Counted from the first letter of the stretch, positions 28,290-37,290 are shown. The stretch is 64,000 nt of DNA from Parasedimentitalea marina (GCF_004006175.1 NZ_CP033219.1:3100001-3164000), one strand, 5' to 3'. A program made the numbers and translations. The notes: a model not told the origin generated them from the letters alone.

Positions 28290-29195
28290 TCAAGTCAACC
28301 CTTCAAGTCGTGTTACTTCGTCGCGCAGACCTTTACTTAGCGCATCAGCAAAACGGTTCAAACGTTCACTGCGCTGATCGCCGTGATGGCGCACCAAATA
28401 AAAGCTCCGCGTGAGACTGATTTCATCCGTCAGGATCTTTCGCAACGGACGATGAAACGGCAAGGTAAAATCATGCGCGACGCAGACCCCGGTGCCCTGC
28501 ATGACCATTCTCAACTGTACCGAAACCGAATTTGACGCCAGGGCCACCCGCTCCAGTCCAATATCCGTGAGATAATCCAGCTCCCGATCAAAGATCATAT
28601 CCGGGATATATCCCACGACCCGGTGCCCTTTCAGGTCTTCGACGGTTTTGAACGGTGGGAACTCACGTAAGAAATGCCGCGACGCCACAAGATGAAGCCG
28701 GTAGTCGCAAATCTTTTCAACCTTCAGATGGGTCGCCGTTGGAGAGCTGACGGTGATCGCCATATCCGCTTCGCGACGTCCCAAATTGATGACCCGCGGC
28801 AGTGAAACAATCTGAATATCCAGATCGGGGTTATCAAGACTGATCTGAGCACAGACCTGCGGCAACAGATAATTGGCACTGCCGTCTGGTGCACCGATGC
28901 GAATCTGCCCTGCCAGCGTTTCACTGGGACCACTCAGGGTTTCCTTGGCCGCCCGCATGGCCTGCTCTGCCTCTTCGGCATGCACCAGCAACCGGTCTCC
29001 AGCCGCGCTGAGCGCATAGCCCTGCGGCGACTTTACAAACAGCTGCGAATCCAGCGCGGATTCGAATCTGGCAACACGACGCCCCACCGTGGCCGGGTCC
29101 ATTTTCAAAATCCGCCCTGCCCCTGACAGACTGGCCTCGCGCGCCACTGCCAGAAAGACTTTCATGTCATCCCATTGAGGATCCGAACTCTTCAT
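28290..29195 (-). CDS. LysR family transcriptional regulator
   Basis: A 301-residue LysR-type regulator. The winged helix-turn-helix occupies residues 8-67 (WDDMKVFLAVAREASLSGAGRIL..., VGRRVARFESALDSQLFVKS), followed by a substrate-binding co-inducer domain. It is transcribed divergently from mmsA, and LysR proteins usually control the gene facing them, so it is a candidate regulator of valine or propanoate catabolism here. The ATG at 29195 is preferred to an in-frame TTG six codons upstream; a GGGG lies about nine bases before it. Confidence 0.92.
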   Translation of the reverse strand: MKSSDPQWDDMKVFLAVAREASLSGAGRILKMDPATVGRRVARFESALDSQLFVKSPQGYALSAAGDRLLVHAEEAEQAMRAAKETLSGPSETLAGQIRIGAPDGSANYLLPQVCAQISLDNPDLDIQIVSLPRVINLGRREADMAITVSSPTATHLKVEKICDYRLHLVASRHFLREFPPFKTVEDLKGHRVVGYIPDMIFDRELDYLTDIGLERVALASNSVSVQLRMVMQGTGVCVAHDFTLPFHRPLRKILTDEISLTRSFYLVRHHGDQRSERLNRFADALSKGLRDEVTRLEGLT

Positions 29196-29234
29196 AATGT
29201 TAGCCCCGTTCAACTTCTGTTGACCTATTGCATT

Positions 29235-29284
29235 CTTGCAAAACCTGTTTGGAATCTTTCCTCTTTTCCGACGTTTTTTGCAAG
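29235..29284. promoter_or_regulatory. widely spaced inverted repeat in the LysR-mmsA promoter region
   Basis: Perfect 9-base arms CTTGCAAAA (29235-29243) and TTTTGCAAG (29276-29284) are separated by 32 bases, about four helical turns centre to centre. The right arm directly precedes a TATACT at 29287-29292 that could be the mmsA -10 box. LysR tetramers often bind two sites at such spacing, so this is a candidate operator. Confidence 0.4.
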
Positions 29285-29320
29285 CCTATACTCTGCGTGA
29301 CCTAAACTTCGGAGGATCCA

Positions 29321-30820
29321 ATGCAAGAGCTGACTCATTATATCAACGGTGAACACGTCAAAGGCACGTCCGGGCGATTTGCTGATGTATTCAACCCAGC
29401 CACCGGCGAAGTGCAGGCCAAAGTGCCACTCGCGTCCAAGGACGAGCTGGATGCCGCTGTTGCCATCGCCAAGGCAGCGCAGCCTGCCTGGGAAAAGGTG
29501 AACCCCCAGCGCCGCGCCCGCGTCATGATGAAATATGTCGACCTGCTGAACCGCGACATGGACAAACTGGCCGAGGCCCTGAGCCGCGAGCACGGTAAAA
29601 CCATTCCCGACGCCAAAGGCGACGTGCAACGTGGCCTGGAAGTTGTCGAATACTGCATTGGTGCGCCACAGATGCTGAAAGGTGACTTCACCGACAGCGC
29701 AGGCCCCGGCATCGACATGTATTCCATGCGCCAGGCTCTGGGTGTCTCTGCGGGTATCACACCGTTCAACTTCCCGGCGATGATCCCAATGTGGATGTTT
29801 GCGCCAGCCATCGTCTGTGGCAACGCCTTCATCCTGAAACCATCCGAGCGCGCGCCATCCGTGCCTTTGATGCTCGCCGAACTGCTGGAAGAAGCAGGCC
29901 TGCCAAAAGGCATCATTCAGGTCGTCAACGGCGACAAAGAATCGGTTGATGCGATCCTGTACAACGACACCGTTCAGTCGGTTGGCTTTGTGGGTTCCAC
30001 CCCGATTGCCGAATACATCTATGGCACCGGTTGCTCGCAGGGTAAGCGCGTTCAGTGCTTTGGTGGCGCCAAGAACCACATGATCATCATGCCCGACGCT
30101 GACCTCGACCAGGCCGCCGACGCCTTGATCGGTGCAGGTTACGGTGCGGCTGGCGAACGCTGCATGGCGATCTCGGTTGCGGTGCCTGTTGGCGAAGAAA
30201 CCGCCGACAAGCTGATCGAGAAACTGATCCCGCGCATCGAGAGCCTGAAGGTCGGCCCTTATACATCGGGCAATGACGTCGACTACGGTCCCGTTGTCAC
30301 TGGTGCAGCCAAAGAAAACATCCTGCGGCTGGTTCAGACCGGTGTGGATCAAGGCGCTGATCTGGTTGTTGATGGCCGCGACTTCGCCCTGCAGGGCTAT
30401 GAGGACGGTTTCTTTGTTGGCCCGCACCTGTTCGACAACGTCACACCCGAGATGGATATCTACACCAAAGAGATCTTTGGTCCGGTTCTGACAACTGTGC
30501 GTGCAAAAACCTATGAGGAGGCGATCCAGCTGGCGATCGACCACGAGTATGGCAACGGCACTGCGATCTACACCCGCGATGGTGACACCGCCCGTGATTT
30601 CGCCAACCGGATCAACATCGGCATGGTCGGCATCAACGTGCCAATCCCGGTTCCATTGGCCTACCACACCTTTGGTGGCTGGAAGAAATCGGCCTTTGGC
30701 GACCTGAACCAGCACGGCCCGGACGCGTTCAAGTTTTATACACGCACCAAAACCGTGACCGCTCGCTGGCCCTCGGGCATCAAAGAAGGCGGCGAATTCT
30801 CTATCCCAGTGATGGAATAA
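29321..30820 (+). CDS. mmsA: CoA-acylating methylmalonate-semialdehyde dehydrogenase
   Basis: A 499-residue aldehyde dehydrogenase that converts methylmalonate semialdehyde to propanoyl-CoA with NAD in valine (and myo-inositol or thymine) breakdown. It has the family's FNFPAMIPMWMFAPAIVCGNAFILKPSE cofactor-binding region, GSTPIAEYIY and the catalytic cysteine in GERCMAIS, whose AGERCMA context is that of the CoA-acylating MmsA group. A GGAGG lies about seven bases before the ATG. Divergent from the LysR gene and closed by a strong hairpin. Confidence 0.96.
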   Translation: MQELTHYINGEHVKGTSGRFADVFNPATGEVQAKVPLASKDELDAAVAIAKAAQPAWEKVNPQRRARVMMKYVDLLNRDMDKLAEALSREHGKTIPDAKGDVQRGLEVVEYCIGAPQMLKGDFTDSAGPGIDMYSMRQALGVSAGITPFNFPAMIPMWMFAPAIVCGNAFILKPSERAPSVPLMLAELLEEAGLPKGIIQVVNGDKESVDAILYNDTVQSVGFVGSTPIAEYIYGTGCSQGKRVQCFGGAKNHMIIMPDADLDQAADALIGAGYGAAGERCMAISVAVPVGEETADKLIEKLIPRIESLKVGPYTSGNDVDYGPVVTGAAKENILRLVQTGVDQGADLVVDGRDFALQGYEDGFFVGPHLFDNVTPEMDIYTKEIFGPVLTTVRAKTYEEAIQLAIDHEYGNGTAIYTRDGDTARDFANRINIGMVGINVPIPVPLAYHTFGGWKKSAFGDLNQHGPDAFKFYTRTKTVTARWPSGIKEGGEFSIPVME

Positions 30821-30846
30821 GCCCAGCTTGCAGATTGACGAACGAC

Positions 30847-30872
30847 ATGGCCGCAGAGAGATCTGCGGCCAT
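30847..30872 (+). terminator. terminator of mmsA
   Basis: Perfect 11-bp stem ATGGCCGCAGA with TCTGCGGCCAT around a four-base loop, followed by TTTTCTTT, 27 bases after the mmsA stop. The opposite gene also ends here, so it may act both ways. Confidence 0.88.
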
Positions 30873-30883
30873 TTTCTTTGCGC

Positions 30884-31483
30884 TCAAAGCAGCCTTACCT
30901 GCGTCCCCACTTTCACCAACTCATACAGTTCTTCCACGTGCTGGTTATACAGGCCAATGCAACCGGACGAACTTTGTCGGCCGATCTTGCGGGTGTCATG
31001 GGTGCCGTGCACCAAATAGGCAGGCCAATCCAGATACATGGCACGGGTGCCTAATGGGTTGCCGGGACCACCCTCCAACCGCCGCGGTAATGACGGGTCC
31101 CGTTCGCGCATCGATGCCGTCGGGGTCCAACTGGGGTTCTTCGCCTTGCGGACAACTTTGGAATATCCGCGCCGGGTCAACTCTTCCGTAATTGGCACCG
31201 AAGAGGGGAACAACCGGTGCGTCACCTCATCGCCACCCCAGTAATGCAACGCTCTGCTGTTGATATCCGCCAGCAAGCACCCAACACCCAATGTGTCAAA
31301 GTGATCCTGCCAGTGTTGTTTCTGAAACGCTGAAATATTGCGATTGACCGGCACCACCTCGCGAATGGGGTTCTCGTCCGCTGGAAAGGCATCTGTCGAT
31401 TGCGCGCGCAGTATTGACGGTGTCATCAGCGTTGCAGCAGCGCCCATCAGGGCGTGACGGCGGGTCACAAGGGTCTTTGACAT
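30884..31483 (-). CDS. Tat-exported L,D-transpeptidase (YkuD family)
   Basis: A 199-residue exported enzyme. The N-terminus has a twin-arginine signal (TRRHALMGAAATLMTPSILRAQ). The YkuD catalytic motif HGTHDTRKIGRQSSSGCIGL gives the conserved His and the nucleophilic Cys, with Gly-Cys-Ile-Gly in place of the more common Gly-Cys-Ile-Arg. Such enzymes form 3-3 peptidoglycan cross-links or attach proteins to peptidoglycan. GGAGG precedes the ATG at 31483, so the eleven upstream codons are excluded. Length is on the short side, without an obvious LysM or extra domain. Confidence 0.92.
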   Translation of the reverse strand: MSKTLVTRRHALMGAAATLMTPSILRAQSTDAFPADENPIREVVPVNRNISAFQKQHWQDHFDTLGVGCLLADINSRALHYWGGDEVTHRLFPSSVPITEELTRRGYSKVVRKAKNPSWTPTASMRERDPSLPRRLEGGPGNPLGTRAMYLDWPAYLVHGTHDTRKIGRQSSSGCIGLYNQHVEELYELVKVGTQVRLL

Positions 31484-31638
31484 TTTGCCTCCGAAGGACA
31501 GTGTTTGGCGGGTCACATATTACGCGAACAGTACCAAGCCTATGTGACAAAAACAGTGACCCAGCGCACACATCCCCGTGCTTCACAGATACGTGTTCCC
31601 AAAAACGTGTTTCCTGCGTCGCAGCGCATCCCCCTTTA

Positions 31639-31706
31639 CAGCGCGCCGCAAGGCGCGCTGCCCGGCCCAAGGCTCTGCGTCACATCTGTGATGTGGCGCA
31701 AGAGCC
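31639..31706. repeat. two hairpins downstream of ispZ
   Basis: A perfect 9-bp stem CAGCGCGCC/GGCGCGCTG (31639-31660) and a second, longer stem GGCTCT-GCG-TCACATC with GATGTG-GCGC-AAGAGCC (31671-31706, one bulge). They lie 30-95 bases past the ispZ stop on the minus strand and could form its 3' end. Confidence 0.5.
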
Positions 31707-31734
31707 GCGGGAGCCTTTGGTCACGGTGCCCCGT

Positions 31735-32352
31735 TCAGTCGGCTGTATCCGGCGCATCTTCACCCTCTTCGCCGTACTTTTGGAACAGACCACTTTGTGA
31801 AATAAAGAACACAAAGACAGCTGCAGTCAGACCAAAAGTCTTGAAATAGACCCAGTTTTCCGTGCTTTGAGTGCGCCAGATAACCTCGTTCAGCACCGCC
31901 AACCCCAGGAAAAACCCGCACAGGCGTTTGGTCAGGATCATCCAGCCTTCCTGGCGCATAGGCAGGACCTCTTCCATCACCACCTTCAGATAGCTTTTGC
32001 CGCGCAACAGACCGAAGCCCAATATGCCACCGAACAACGTATAGATCATCGTCGGCTTCATCTTGAAAAAGCGGTCATCGTTGAACCAAACCGACAGGCT
32101 GCCAAAAACAGTTACCAAAACCAGCGTCGCGATCTGCATCTTGGACAGATGGCCGGTCAGCTTCCACAAGATTCCTGAAGACAGGACCATCAGCGGGATA
32201 AAGGCGGCAGTGACGACGATAAAGCCTTGATAGTCCGTACCGGCAATGTTGAAGCTACTGTCTTTCAGCTTCAGATAGCCGATAAAAAACAGCACGATAG
32301 GGCCCATTTCCAGCGCCATTTTCAACATTGGGTTGATCGTTTTATTGGCCAT
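31735..32352 (-). CDS. ispZ: inner membrane-spanning protein YciB / septation protein IspZ
   Basis: A 205-residue protein with about five to six membrane helices. The N-terminal MLKMALEMGPIVLFFIGYLK and the internal KPTMIYTLFGGILGFGLLRGKSYLK and EGWMILTKRLCGFFLGLAVLNEVIWR match the YciB/IspZ family. It is involved in envelope or septum integrity, though its exact role remains unclear. Followed upstream by a DMT permease gene on the same strand. Confidence 0.92.
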   Translation of the reverse strand: MANKTINPMLKMALEMGPIVLFFIGYLKLKDSSFNIAGTDYQGFIVVTAAFIPLMVLSSGILWKLTGHLSKMQIATLVLVTVFGSLSVWFNDDRFFKMKPTMIYTLFGGILGFGLLRGKSYLKVVMEEVLPMRQEGWMILTKRLCGFFLGLAVLNEVIWRTQSTENWVYFKTFGLTAAVFVFFISQSGLFQKYGEEGEDAPDTAD

Positions 32353-32401
32353 TGCCTGTCCTTTTGTTTCAACGCGCGGGGCATGCCATACAGGCGCTGC
32401 C

Positions 32402-33304
32402 TTATCCGCCCATCTCCACTATCACGGCGCCCAGCGCGATCAAAGCCATCAAGGCAATGCGCCGGGGTCCGACAGTCTCTTTCAACACCAGCCAGCCAAT
32501 CAAGGCGGCAAAGACCGTCGAGGTCTCACGCAGCACCGCCGCCTCACCGACCTTATCCAGCCGCGTCGCCAGCATCACCGACCCAAAAGACAAGAAGGCC
32601 ACCACCCCGCCAAAAACCCCACGCAACATCAGCGGCGCCACTGTGGGCGGCGCTGCCATCCTGCGGTAGCGCCAGTAGGCAAAAACTGGCATCGCAATCC
32701 CGTCGATCATGAAAAACCAGGCCAGAAAGGTAAACGGATCCGCAGTGGCGCGGATGCCATAGGCGTCATAGGTGGTGTAGAGCGCGACAAGCAAACCGGT
32801 GATTCCCGCCAGCACCAAGGCAATCACCAAGGTATCGCGGTTGGTCTCCAGATAGCACAGATTATAAGCTGCCAGGCCAAAAATCCCTGCCAGCAGCACC
32901 ATGACACCAGACCACTGGATCAGGGTAAAACTTTCGCCGAACAGGAAATAGGCACCAATTACAGTGAACAAGGGGCCGGTGCCGCGCACCACCGGATAGA
33001 CCACGGTATAGGACCCTTTGGTATAGGCCAGCGCCTGCAGGATTTTGTACAGGATGTGAATGACCCAGACTGCCGCAAAGATCACCCACATATGTGGTTC
33101 CGGCCAGGGCACCACAAACAGCGCAAACGGGGCGGCCATCATGCAATATGAGATATCAATGGCGCCGCGCGTCAGCCAGGGATCATGACGACCCTTTTGC
33201 AACGCGCCAAACACGGCGTGAAGCACCGCTGCCATCAGGGCCAGGAACAGGGCCATCTGGTGACCCGCTTCGGTGCCCTCAAGGGAGATCAGCCAATCGC
33301 TCAT
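32402..33304 (-). CDS. EamA/DMT family transporter
   Basis: A 300-residue membrane protein with about ten helices in two EamA repeats (residues 10-145 and 160-295). The second repeat has RLDKVGEAAVLRETSTVFAALIGWLVLKETVGPRRI, which carries the family's typical E-x-x-G-P-R-R-I ending. Drug/metabolite transporter group; substrate unknown. It lies upstream of ispZ on the same strand with a 49-base gap. Confidence 0.9.
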   Translation of the reverse strand: MSDWLISLEGTEAGHQMALFLALMAAVLHAVFGALQKGRHDPWLTRGAIDISYCMMAAPFALFVVPWPEPHMWVIFAAVWVIHILYKILQALAYTKGSYTVVYPVVRGTGPLFTVIGAYFLFGESFTLIQWSGVMVLLAGIFGLAAYNLCYLETNRDTLVIALVLAGITGLLVALYTTYDAYGIRATADPFTFLAWFFMIDGIAMPVFAYWRYRRMAAPPTVAPLMLRGVFGGVVAFLSFGSVMLATRLDKVGEAAVLRETSTVFAALIGWLVLKETVGPRRIALMALIALGAVIVEMGG

Positions 33305-33344
33305 TTCATATGCCCTTGATAGGCCCCGAATCTGGCCAACAGCG

Positions 33345-33365
33345 CCGGGGGTTTTCCACCCCCGG
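33345..33365. terminator. GC-rich hairpin downstream of ftsY
   Basis: An 8-bp perfect stem CCGGGGGT/ACCCCCGG with a TTTCC loop. It follows the ftsY stop and the GAGTATTT element on the minus strand but has no T-run after it, so a terminator role is only likely. Confidence 0.5.
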
Positions 33366-33374
33366 ACCCCCGGA

Positions 33375-33396
33375 GAGTATTTTGAAAAAGATGAAG
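33375..33396. repeat. dispersed GAGTATTT...AAAGATGAA element, copy 1
   Basis: Starts GAGTATTT and ends AAAGATGAAG, just past the ftsY stop on the minus strand. A GC hairpin CCGGGGGT/ACCCCCGG (33345-33365) lies beside it and would follow it on the minus strand. The same element recurs at 35724 and twice at 50184-50240. Confidence 0.65.
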
Positions 33397-33397
33397 G

Positions 33398-34435
33398 TCA
33401 GGACCGGTCAAGCCCGGTGAGCGCTGCGGCAAACTCCTCGGGGTCGAAAGGCGCCAGATCGTCAATCTGTTCGCCGACGCCAATCGCATGAATTGGCAGA
33501 CCAAATTTGTCGGCCAGGGCCACCAGCACACCGCCGCGGGCAGTGCCGTCCAGTTTGGTCATCACCAGCCCTGACACATCTGAAATCTTCTGGAACACCT
33601 CGACCTGATTCAGCGCGTTCTGCCCCGTGGTGGCATCCAGCACCAACAGAGTATTGTGCGGTGCGTCAGGGTCGACTTTTCGGATAACACGGACAATCTT
33701 GGCCAGTTCCTCCATCAGGTCAGCACGGTTTTGCAACCGGCCAGCCGTGTCGATCATCAACAGATCTGCACCATCTGCCTGGGCTTTGATCAGCGCGTCA
33801 TAGGCCAGTGAGGCCGGATCAGAGCCTTCGGGCGCAGTCAGCACTGGCACCCCTGCCCGATCACCCCAAACCTGTAACTGTTCCACTGCTGCGGCGCGGA
33901 ACGTATCCCCGGCCGCGATCACCACTGATTTTCCTGCTGCTTTGAACTGGCTGGCCAGTTTGCCAATAGTGGTGGTCTTGCCGGATCCGTTGACCCCAAC
34001 CACCAACACGACCTGCGGTCGTTTGGCGTAAAGCGGCATCGGCTTGGCGACATTTTCCATGATGCGACTGATTTCAGCCGCCAGCAGTTGTTTGATCTCA
34101 CCCGCCGACAAGCGTTTGCCAAATCGCCCCTCGGCCATGTTGGCCGTGACCCGCAGCGCGGTGTCGACTCCCATATCGGATGTGATCAGCAGTTCTTCGA
34201 GCTGTTCCAGCATGTCGTCATCCAACACGCGACGCGGCTCATCGGGTTTTCGCCCCAGCAGACGGCCTACGATCCCCGCAGAGGCTGGCTCAGCGGGGGC
34301 TATGGGGGTCGCAGGACCTGCATTCGCTGGACCGGCGGCAGGCTCGGGGGCCTCTTCGACAATCGCCTCCAGTCCCTGATCCAATTTAGATGAGGACTTG
34401 AACAGCCGGTCTTTTAGTTTGGAGAAAAACGCCAT
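33398..34435 (-). CDS. ftsY: signal recognition particle receptor FtsY
   Basis: A 345-residue GTPase that receives the SRP-ribosome complex at the membrane. It starts MAFFSKLKDRLFKSSSKL; an acidic/alanine A region (to about residue 75) precedes the NG domain with GVNGSGKTTTIGKLA, DTAGRLQNRADLMEEL and TKLDGTARGG. Two adjacent ATGs (34438, 34435) are possible; GGAG lies six bases before the second, and the upstream open frame lacks family similarity. Confidence 0.97.
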   Translation of the reverse strand: MAFFSKLKDRLFKSSSKLDQGLEAIVEEAPEPAAGPANAGPATPIAPAEPASAGIVGRLLGRKPDEPRRVLDDDMLEQLEELLITSDMGVDTALRVTANMAEGRFGKRLSAGEIKQLLAAEISRIMENVAKPMPLYAKRPQVVLVVGVNGSGKTTTIGKLASQFKAAGKSVVIAAGDTFRAAAVEQLQVWGDRAGVPVLTAPEGSDPASLAYDALIKAQADGADLLMIDTAGRLQNRADLMEELAKIVRVIRKVDPDAPHNTLLVLDATTGQNALNQVEVFQKISDVSGLVMTKLDGTARGGVLVALADKFGLPIHAIGVGEQIDDLAPFDPEEFAAALTGLDRS

Positions 34436-34510
34436 CATGGTCTCCGCAAAGGGTTTGTGTCTCACATAATCCGGAATGCGGGCACATGCAAAGGCCTCGG
34501 GCAAAGCACC

Positions 34511-35161
34511 TCAGGCAAATGCTGCAAAAAACCCAAGCTGTGCACCCCAATACGTCACCCAGACGCAATAGGGTGTGACGCGCTGGCCTGGATGATCCCT
34601 GGGCAACAGAAAGATCTCTGTCGCCAGAATCAGATCCGACAGGACAAACACCAGTGCCGCGGGCAAGAGCCAGACCAATGCGCCCTGCCCCGGCAGGGTC
34701 AGCGCCGCCACGCCCATGCCCAGAATGATTGGAATGTAACACAGCACCGGCCCTTTCAACGGGCCTGCGCGTGGCGCCAGCAACCGGGCCATGACCAGAC
34801 CCAGGCAGATCAGCGCCACGAGGGTCACCAATCGCGGCGACTCAACCAGTCGGGCCCAGGAGCTGTCAGTCTGACCCAGAAACAGGGTGATATAGGCCAG
34901 ATGCCCAACCGCGAAGGCAGCGATACCAGCCATGAAGGCACTGTCACCGTCCCGCGACAGACAATAGTCGCCAGCGGCGCAGGCCAGAAGCGCTGCGATC
35001 AAAAGAACCGGTGCTCCGGCCTGGTGAGCGGCCAGTGCCAATAGCGCCACAGAAGCGGTTTTGATCGCGCTGCGCATTGCGGAAGGAGCCTGACGGCATT
35101 GCCAGAGAAACCCTACGGCACAAAGGGTTGCGGCTACCAAAAGAGTATATTCTAAGGTCAC
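34511..35161 (-). CDS. lysoplasmalogenase (YhhN family)
   Basis: A 216-residue membrane protein with about eight helices and the YhhN pattern: LLACAAGDYCLSRDGDSAFMAGIAAFAVGHLAYI, with conserved Gly-Asp and FxxGxxxFxxGHxxY. The family includes TMEM86B, which cleaves the vinyl ether of lysoplasmalogens; bacterial members are poorly studied. The start is taken as GTG at 35161, because AGGAG lies about eight bases upstream and the resulting length is normal; a longer frame reaches 35251 but adds only a polar leader. Confidence 0.82.
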   Translation of the reverse strand: MTLEYTLLVAATLCAVGFLWQCRQAPSAMRSAIKTASVALLALAAHQAGAPVLLIAALLACAAGDYCLSRDGDSAFMAGIAAFAVGHLAYITLFLGQTDSSWARLVESPRLVTLVALICLGLVMARLLAPRAGPLKGPVLCYIPIILGMGVAALTLPGQGALVWLLPAALVFVLSDLILATEIFLLPRDHPGQRVTPYCVWVTYWGAQLGFFAAFA

Positions 35162-35301
35162 GGGCCATCTCCTGGGGGTGAGCCATAGCCTGCCCTGTCC
35201 ACCGGTCCACGTCAAAGGCGACGCTACGCCACCCTGCACGCCTTGGCGCATGAGACTGATATGTCATGGCCTGACACTATCGCCTGTGGCACAGTGACCC
35301 C

Positions 35302-35706
35302 ATGCGTCTGTGCTTGATGATTCCCCTGGTTGTTTTGCAGCTATTGCCCGCCTCGCTGACTGCGGGTGAGCCGATGAGCGGCGAAGCGTTTGATCGTTAC
35401 ACATTGGGTCGCACGCTATATTATGGGCTGGACGGAAACACCTATGGGGTTGAGCGCTACTTGCCAAACCAGCGGGTGCTGTGGTCGTTTCTGGATGGGC
35501 GCTGCGAGACCGGACGCTGGTACGAGGACGCCGATCAGATCTGTTTTATCTATGAAGATCGCAGCGAACCCCAGTGCTGGCGGTTTTCACTGGAGAGCCA
35601 GGGATTGGTGGCGCAGTTTGAAAACAACCCTCAGGCCACTGAACTGTATGAGGTCGAAGATCTGGATGAAGAGATGCTGTGCTATGGCCCGGATGTTGGC
35701 GTTTAG
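35302..35706 (+). CDS. secreted hypothetical protein
   Basis: A 134-residue protein with a signal peptide (MRLCLMIPLVVLQLLPASLTAG). The mature part is small and acidic, with YGVERYLPNQRVLWSFLDGRCETGRWYEDADQICFIYED followed by PQCWRFSLE and a final acidic LDEEMLCYGPDV. The pattern of a strand-rich 90-residue domain with paired cysteines (C in GRCE, QICF, PQCW, EMLCY) suggests a disulfide-bonded periplasmic fold. Similar proteins seem common in Rhodobacteraceae, but I know no function. Single gene, convergent with xseA. Confidence 0.75.
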   Translation: MRLCLMIPLVVLQLLPASLTAGEPMSGEAFDRYTLGRTLYYGLDGNTYGVERYLPNQRVLWSFLDGRCETGRWYEDADQICFIYEDRSEPQCWRFSLESQGLVAQFENNPQATELYEVEDLDEEMLCYGPDVGV

Positions 35707-35723
35707 GGCATCGTCCGGGATTT

Positions 35724-35745
35724 GAGTATTTGTGAAAAGATGAAG
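35724..35745. repeat. dispersed GAGTATTT...AAAGATGAA element, copy 2
   Basis: Starts GAGTATTTG and ends AAAAGATGAAG, lying between the convergent ends of the secreted-protein gene and xseA, eight bases past the xseA stop. No adjoining GC hairpin. Confidence 0.65.
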
Positions 35746-35753
35746 TTGTCAGT

Positions 35754-37193
35754 TCAGGGTGTCTCTGTGGTCTTGCCCAGATCAATAGCCCCATCAGCGA
35801 ATTCGATGTTCAGGTCAGACGCGCGCAGGGCTGCGGCGCTGGTCGTGATCAACTGCTTGCCGCTGCGCACCACCGCATAGCCCCGGTCCAGAGTTGCGCG
35901 GTAGCTGAGGATTTCCAGCTGGCGGCCGGTGCTGGTCAGGTGTTGGCGGTGTTTGTCAATCCGAATGGACTGGGCCTGTTCCAACCGCTGGCCGAGGGAT
36001 TTGAGATTATCCATTTGCCGCGACACTTCGCGTTTCAGCGGTGTTGGCGACAGTCTGGCAGCAATCTTCTCCATTTCGCCCCGGCGGCGGGCAACATGAT
36101 TTTCAAGGGTTTTTGGGCGTAGCCCGGCAGATTTCTGGCTGAGCTGAACCCGACGATTTTGCACACCCCGGATCAAGGCGTTGGGCAGCTTGTCCGACAC
36201 AATGTCCAGTTTTTGGCGCGGCTCATCCAGCAGCCGCTCGGGCTTGGGCAAGGCGCGCGACATATCTTTGAGCCGTTGTTTGCGCTGCTGCACCGATTGA
36301 CCGATGGCGTGGGTCATGCGGGCGCCCTGTTCGCCGGTCCAGGCCAGTAGGTCCAACCGCACCGGCACCGCCAGTTCGGCGGCCGCCGTCGGGGTTGGGG
36401 CGCGTTGGTCGGATACGAAGTCGATCAGGGTGGTGTCGGTTTCATGGCCCACGGCTGAAATCAACGGAATGGTTGAGGCCGCCACGGCACGGGCCACGAT
36501 TTCCTCATTGAAGCCCCAGAGGTCCTCGACTGAGCCGCCACCACGGGCGACGATAATCAAATCCGGGCGCGGCAGCGCACCGCCGGGGGTGAATGCGTTA
36601 AAACCGTTGATGGCATTGGCGACCTCGGCCGCGCAGTTTTTGCCCTGCACCGCCACCGGCCAGACCAGCACCTTGCGCGGGAAGCGGTCCCGCAACCGGT
36701 GCAGGATATCGCGGATCACTGCGCCGGATGGCGATGTTACCACGCCAATGAAGCGCGGCAGGTAAGGCAGAGCCTGCTTACGCTCTGGGGCAAACAAACC
36801 CTCGGCCTCGAGCTGTTTCTTGCGTTTCTCCAGCAGCGCCATCAACGCGCCTTGGCCCGCAACCGCGACCTCTTCGACGTTCATGTTGTATTTCGACTGA
36901 GCGCCAAAGGCGGTCAGGCGCCCGGTGACGATCACCTCCAGCCCTTCCTCGGGCACCACCGCCAGTTTTGACACCTGACCTTTCCAGGTGGTGCAGGCCA
37001 GCACCGAACGGTCATCCTTGACATCGTAATACAAATGACCTGAGCGGGCGGTGAACACCCGCCCCACCTCGCCGCGCACACGGATGCGGCCAAAGGTGCC
37101 CTCAAGCGTGCGCTTTACCTCGCCCGACAGTTCGGAAACGGTGAATTCAGGGGTATTCTGACCCGGGGTTGGGTCGTCAAACAGATCTGACAC
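35754..37193 (-). CDS. xseA: exodeoxyribonuclease VII large subunit
   Basis: A 479-residue nuclease subunit. An N-terminal OB fold (residues 15-115, with RVRGEVGRVFTARSGHLYYDVKDD) is followed by the catalytic domain (IGVVTSPSGAVIRDILHRLRDRFP, IIVARGGGSVEDLWGFNEE, SAVGHETDTTLIDFVSDQRAPTPTAAAE) and a long coiled-coil region. The enzyme degrades single-stranded DNA together with XseB, which is not in this window. Divergent from purD with a 97-base gap. Confidence 0.97.
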   Translation of the reverse strand: MSDLFDDPTPGQNTPEFTVSELSGEVKRTLEGTFGRIRVRGEVGRVFTARSGHLYYDVKDDRSVLACTTWKGQVSKLAVVPEEGLEVIVTGRLTAFGAQSKYNMNVEEVAVAGQGALMALLEKRKKQLEAEGLFAPERKQALPYLPRFIGVVTSPSGAVIRDILHRLRDRFPRKVLVWPVAVQGKNCAAEVANAINGFNAFTPGGALPRPDLIIVARGGGSVEDLWGFNEEIVARAVAASTIPLISAVGHETDTTLIDFVSDQRAPTPTAAAELAVPVRLDLLAWTGEQGARMTHAIGQSVQQRKQRLKDMSRALPKPERLLDEPRQKLDIVSDKLPNALIRGVQNRRVQLSQKSAGLRPKTLENHVARRRGEMEKIAARLSPTPLKREVSRQMDNLKSLGQRLEQAQSIRIDKHRQHLTSTGRQLEILSYRATLDRGYAVVRSGKQLITTSAAALRASDLNIEFADGAIDLGKTTETP

Positions 37194-37290
37194 TGGGCTG
37201 ATTTCCTGCCGGCTATGTTATTCTTGTTCTATACGTCCGCGCAGCATAGAACGCGCATCAAGCAAGGCCAAGCAGATCGGAGTCTCCTCG

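Noticed and set aside
29225..30715. A 496-codon frame antisense to mmsA
   Set aside because: Shadow of the dehydrogenase; Gln/His-rich composition with no ribosome binding site.
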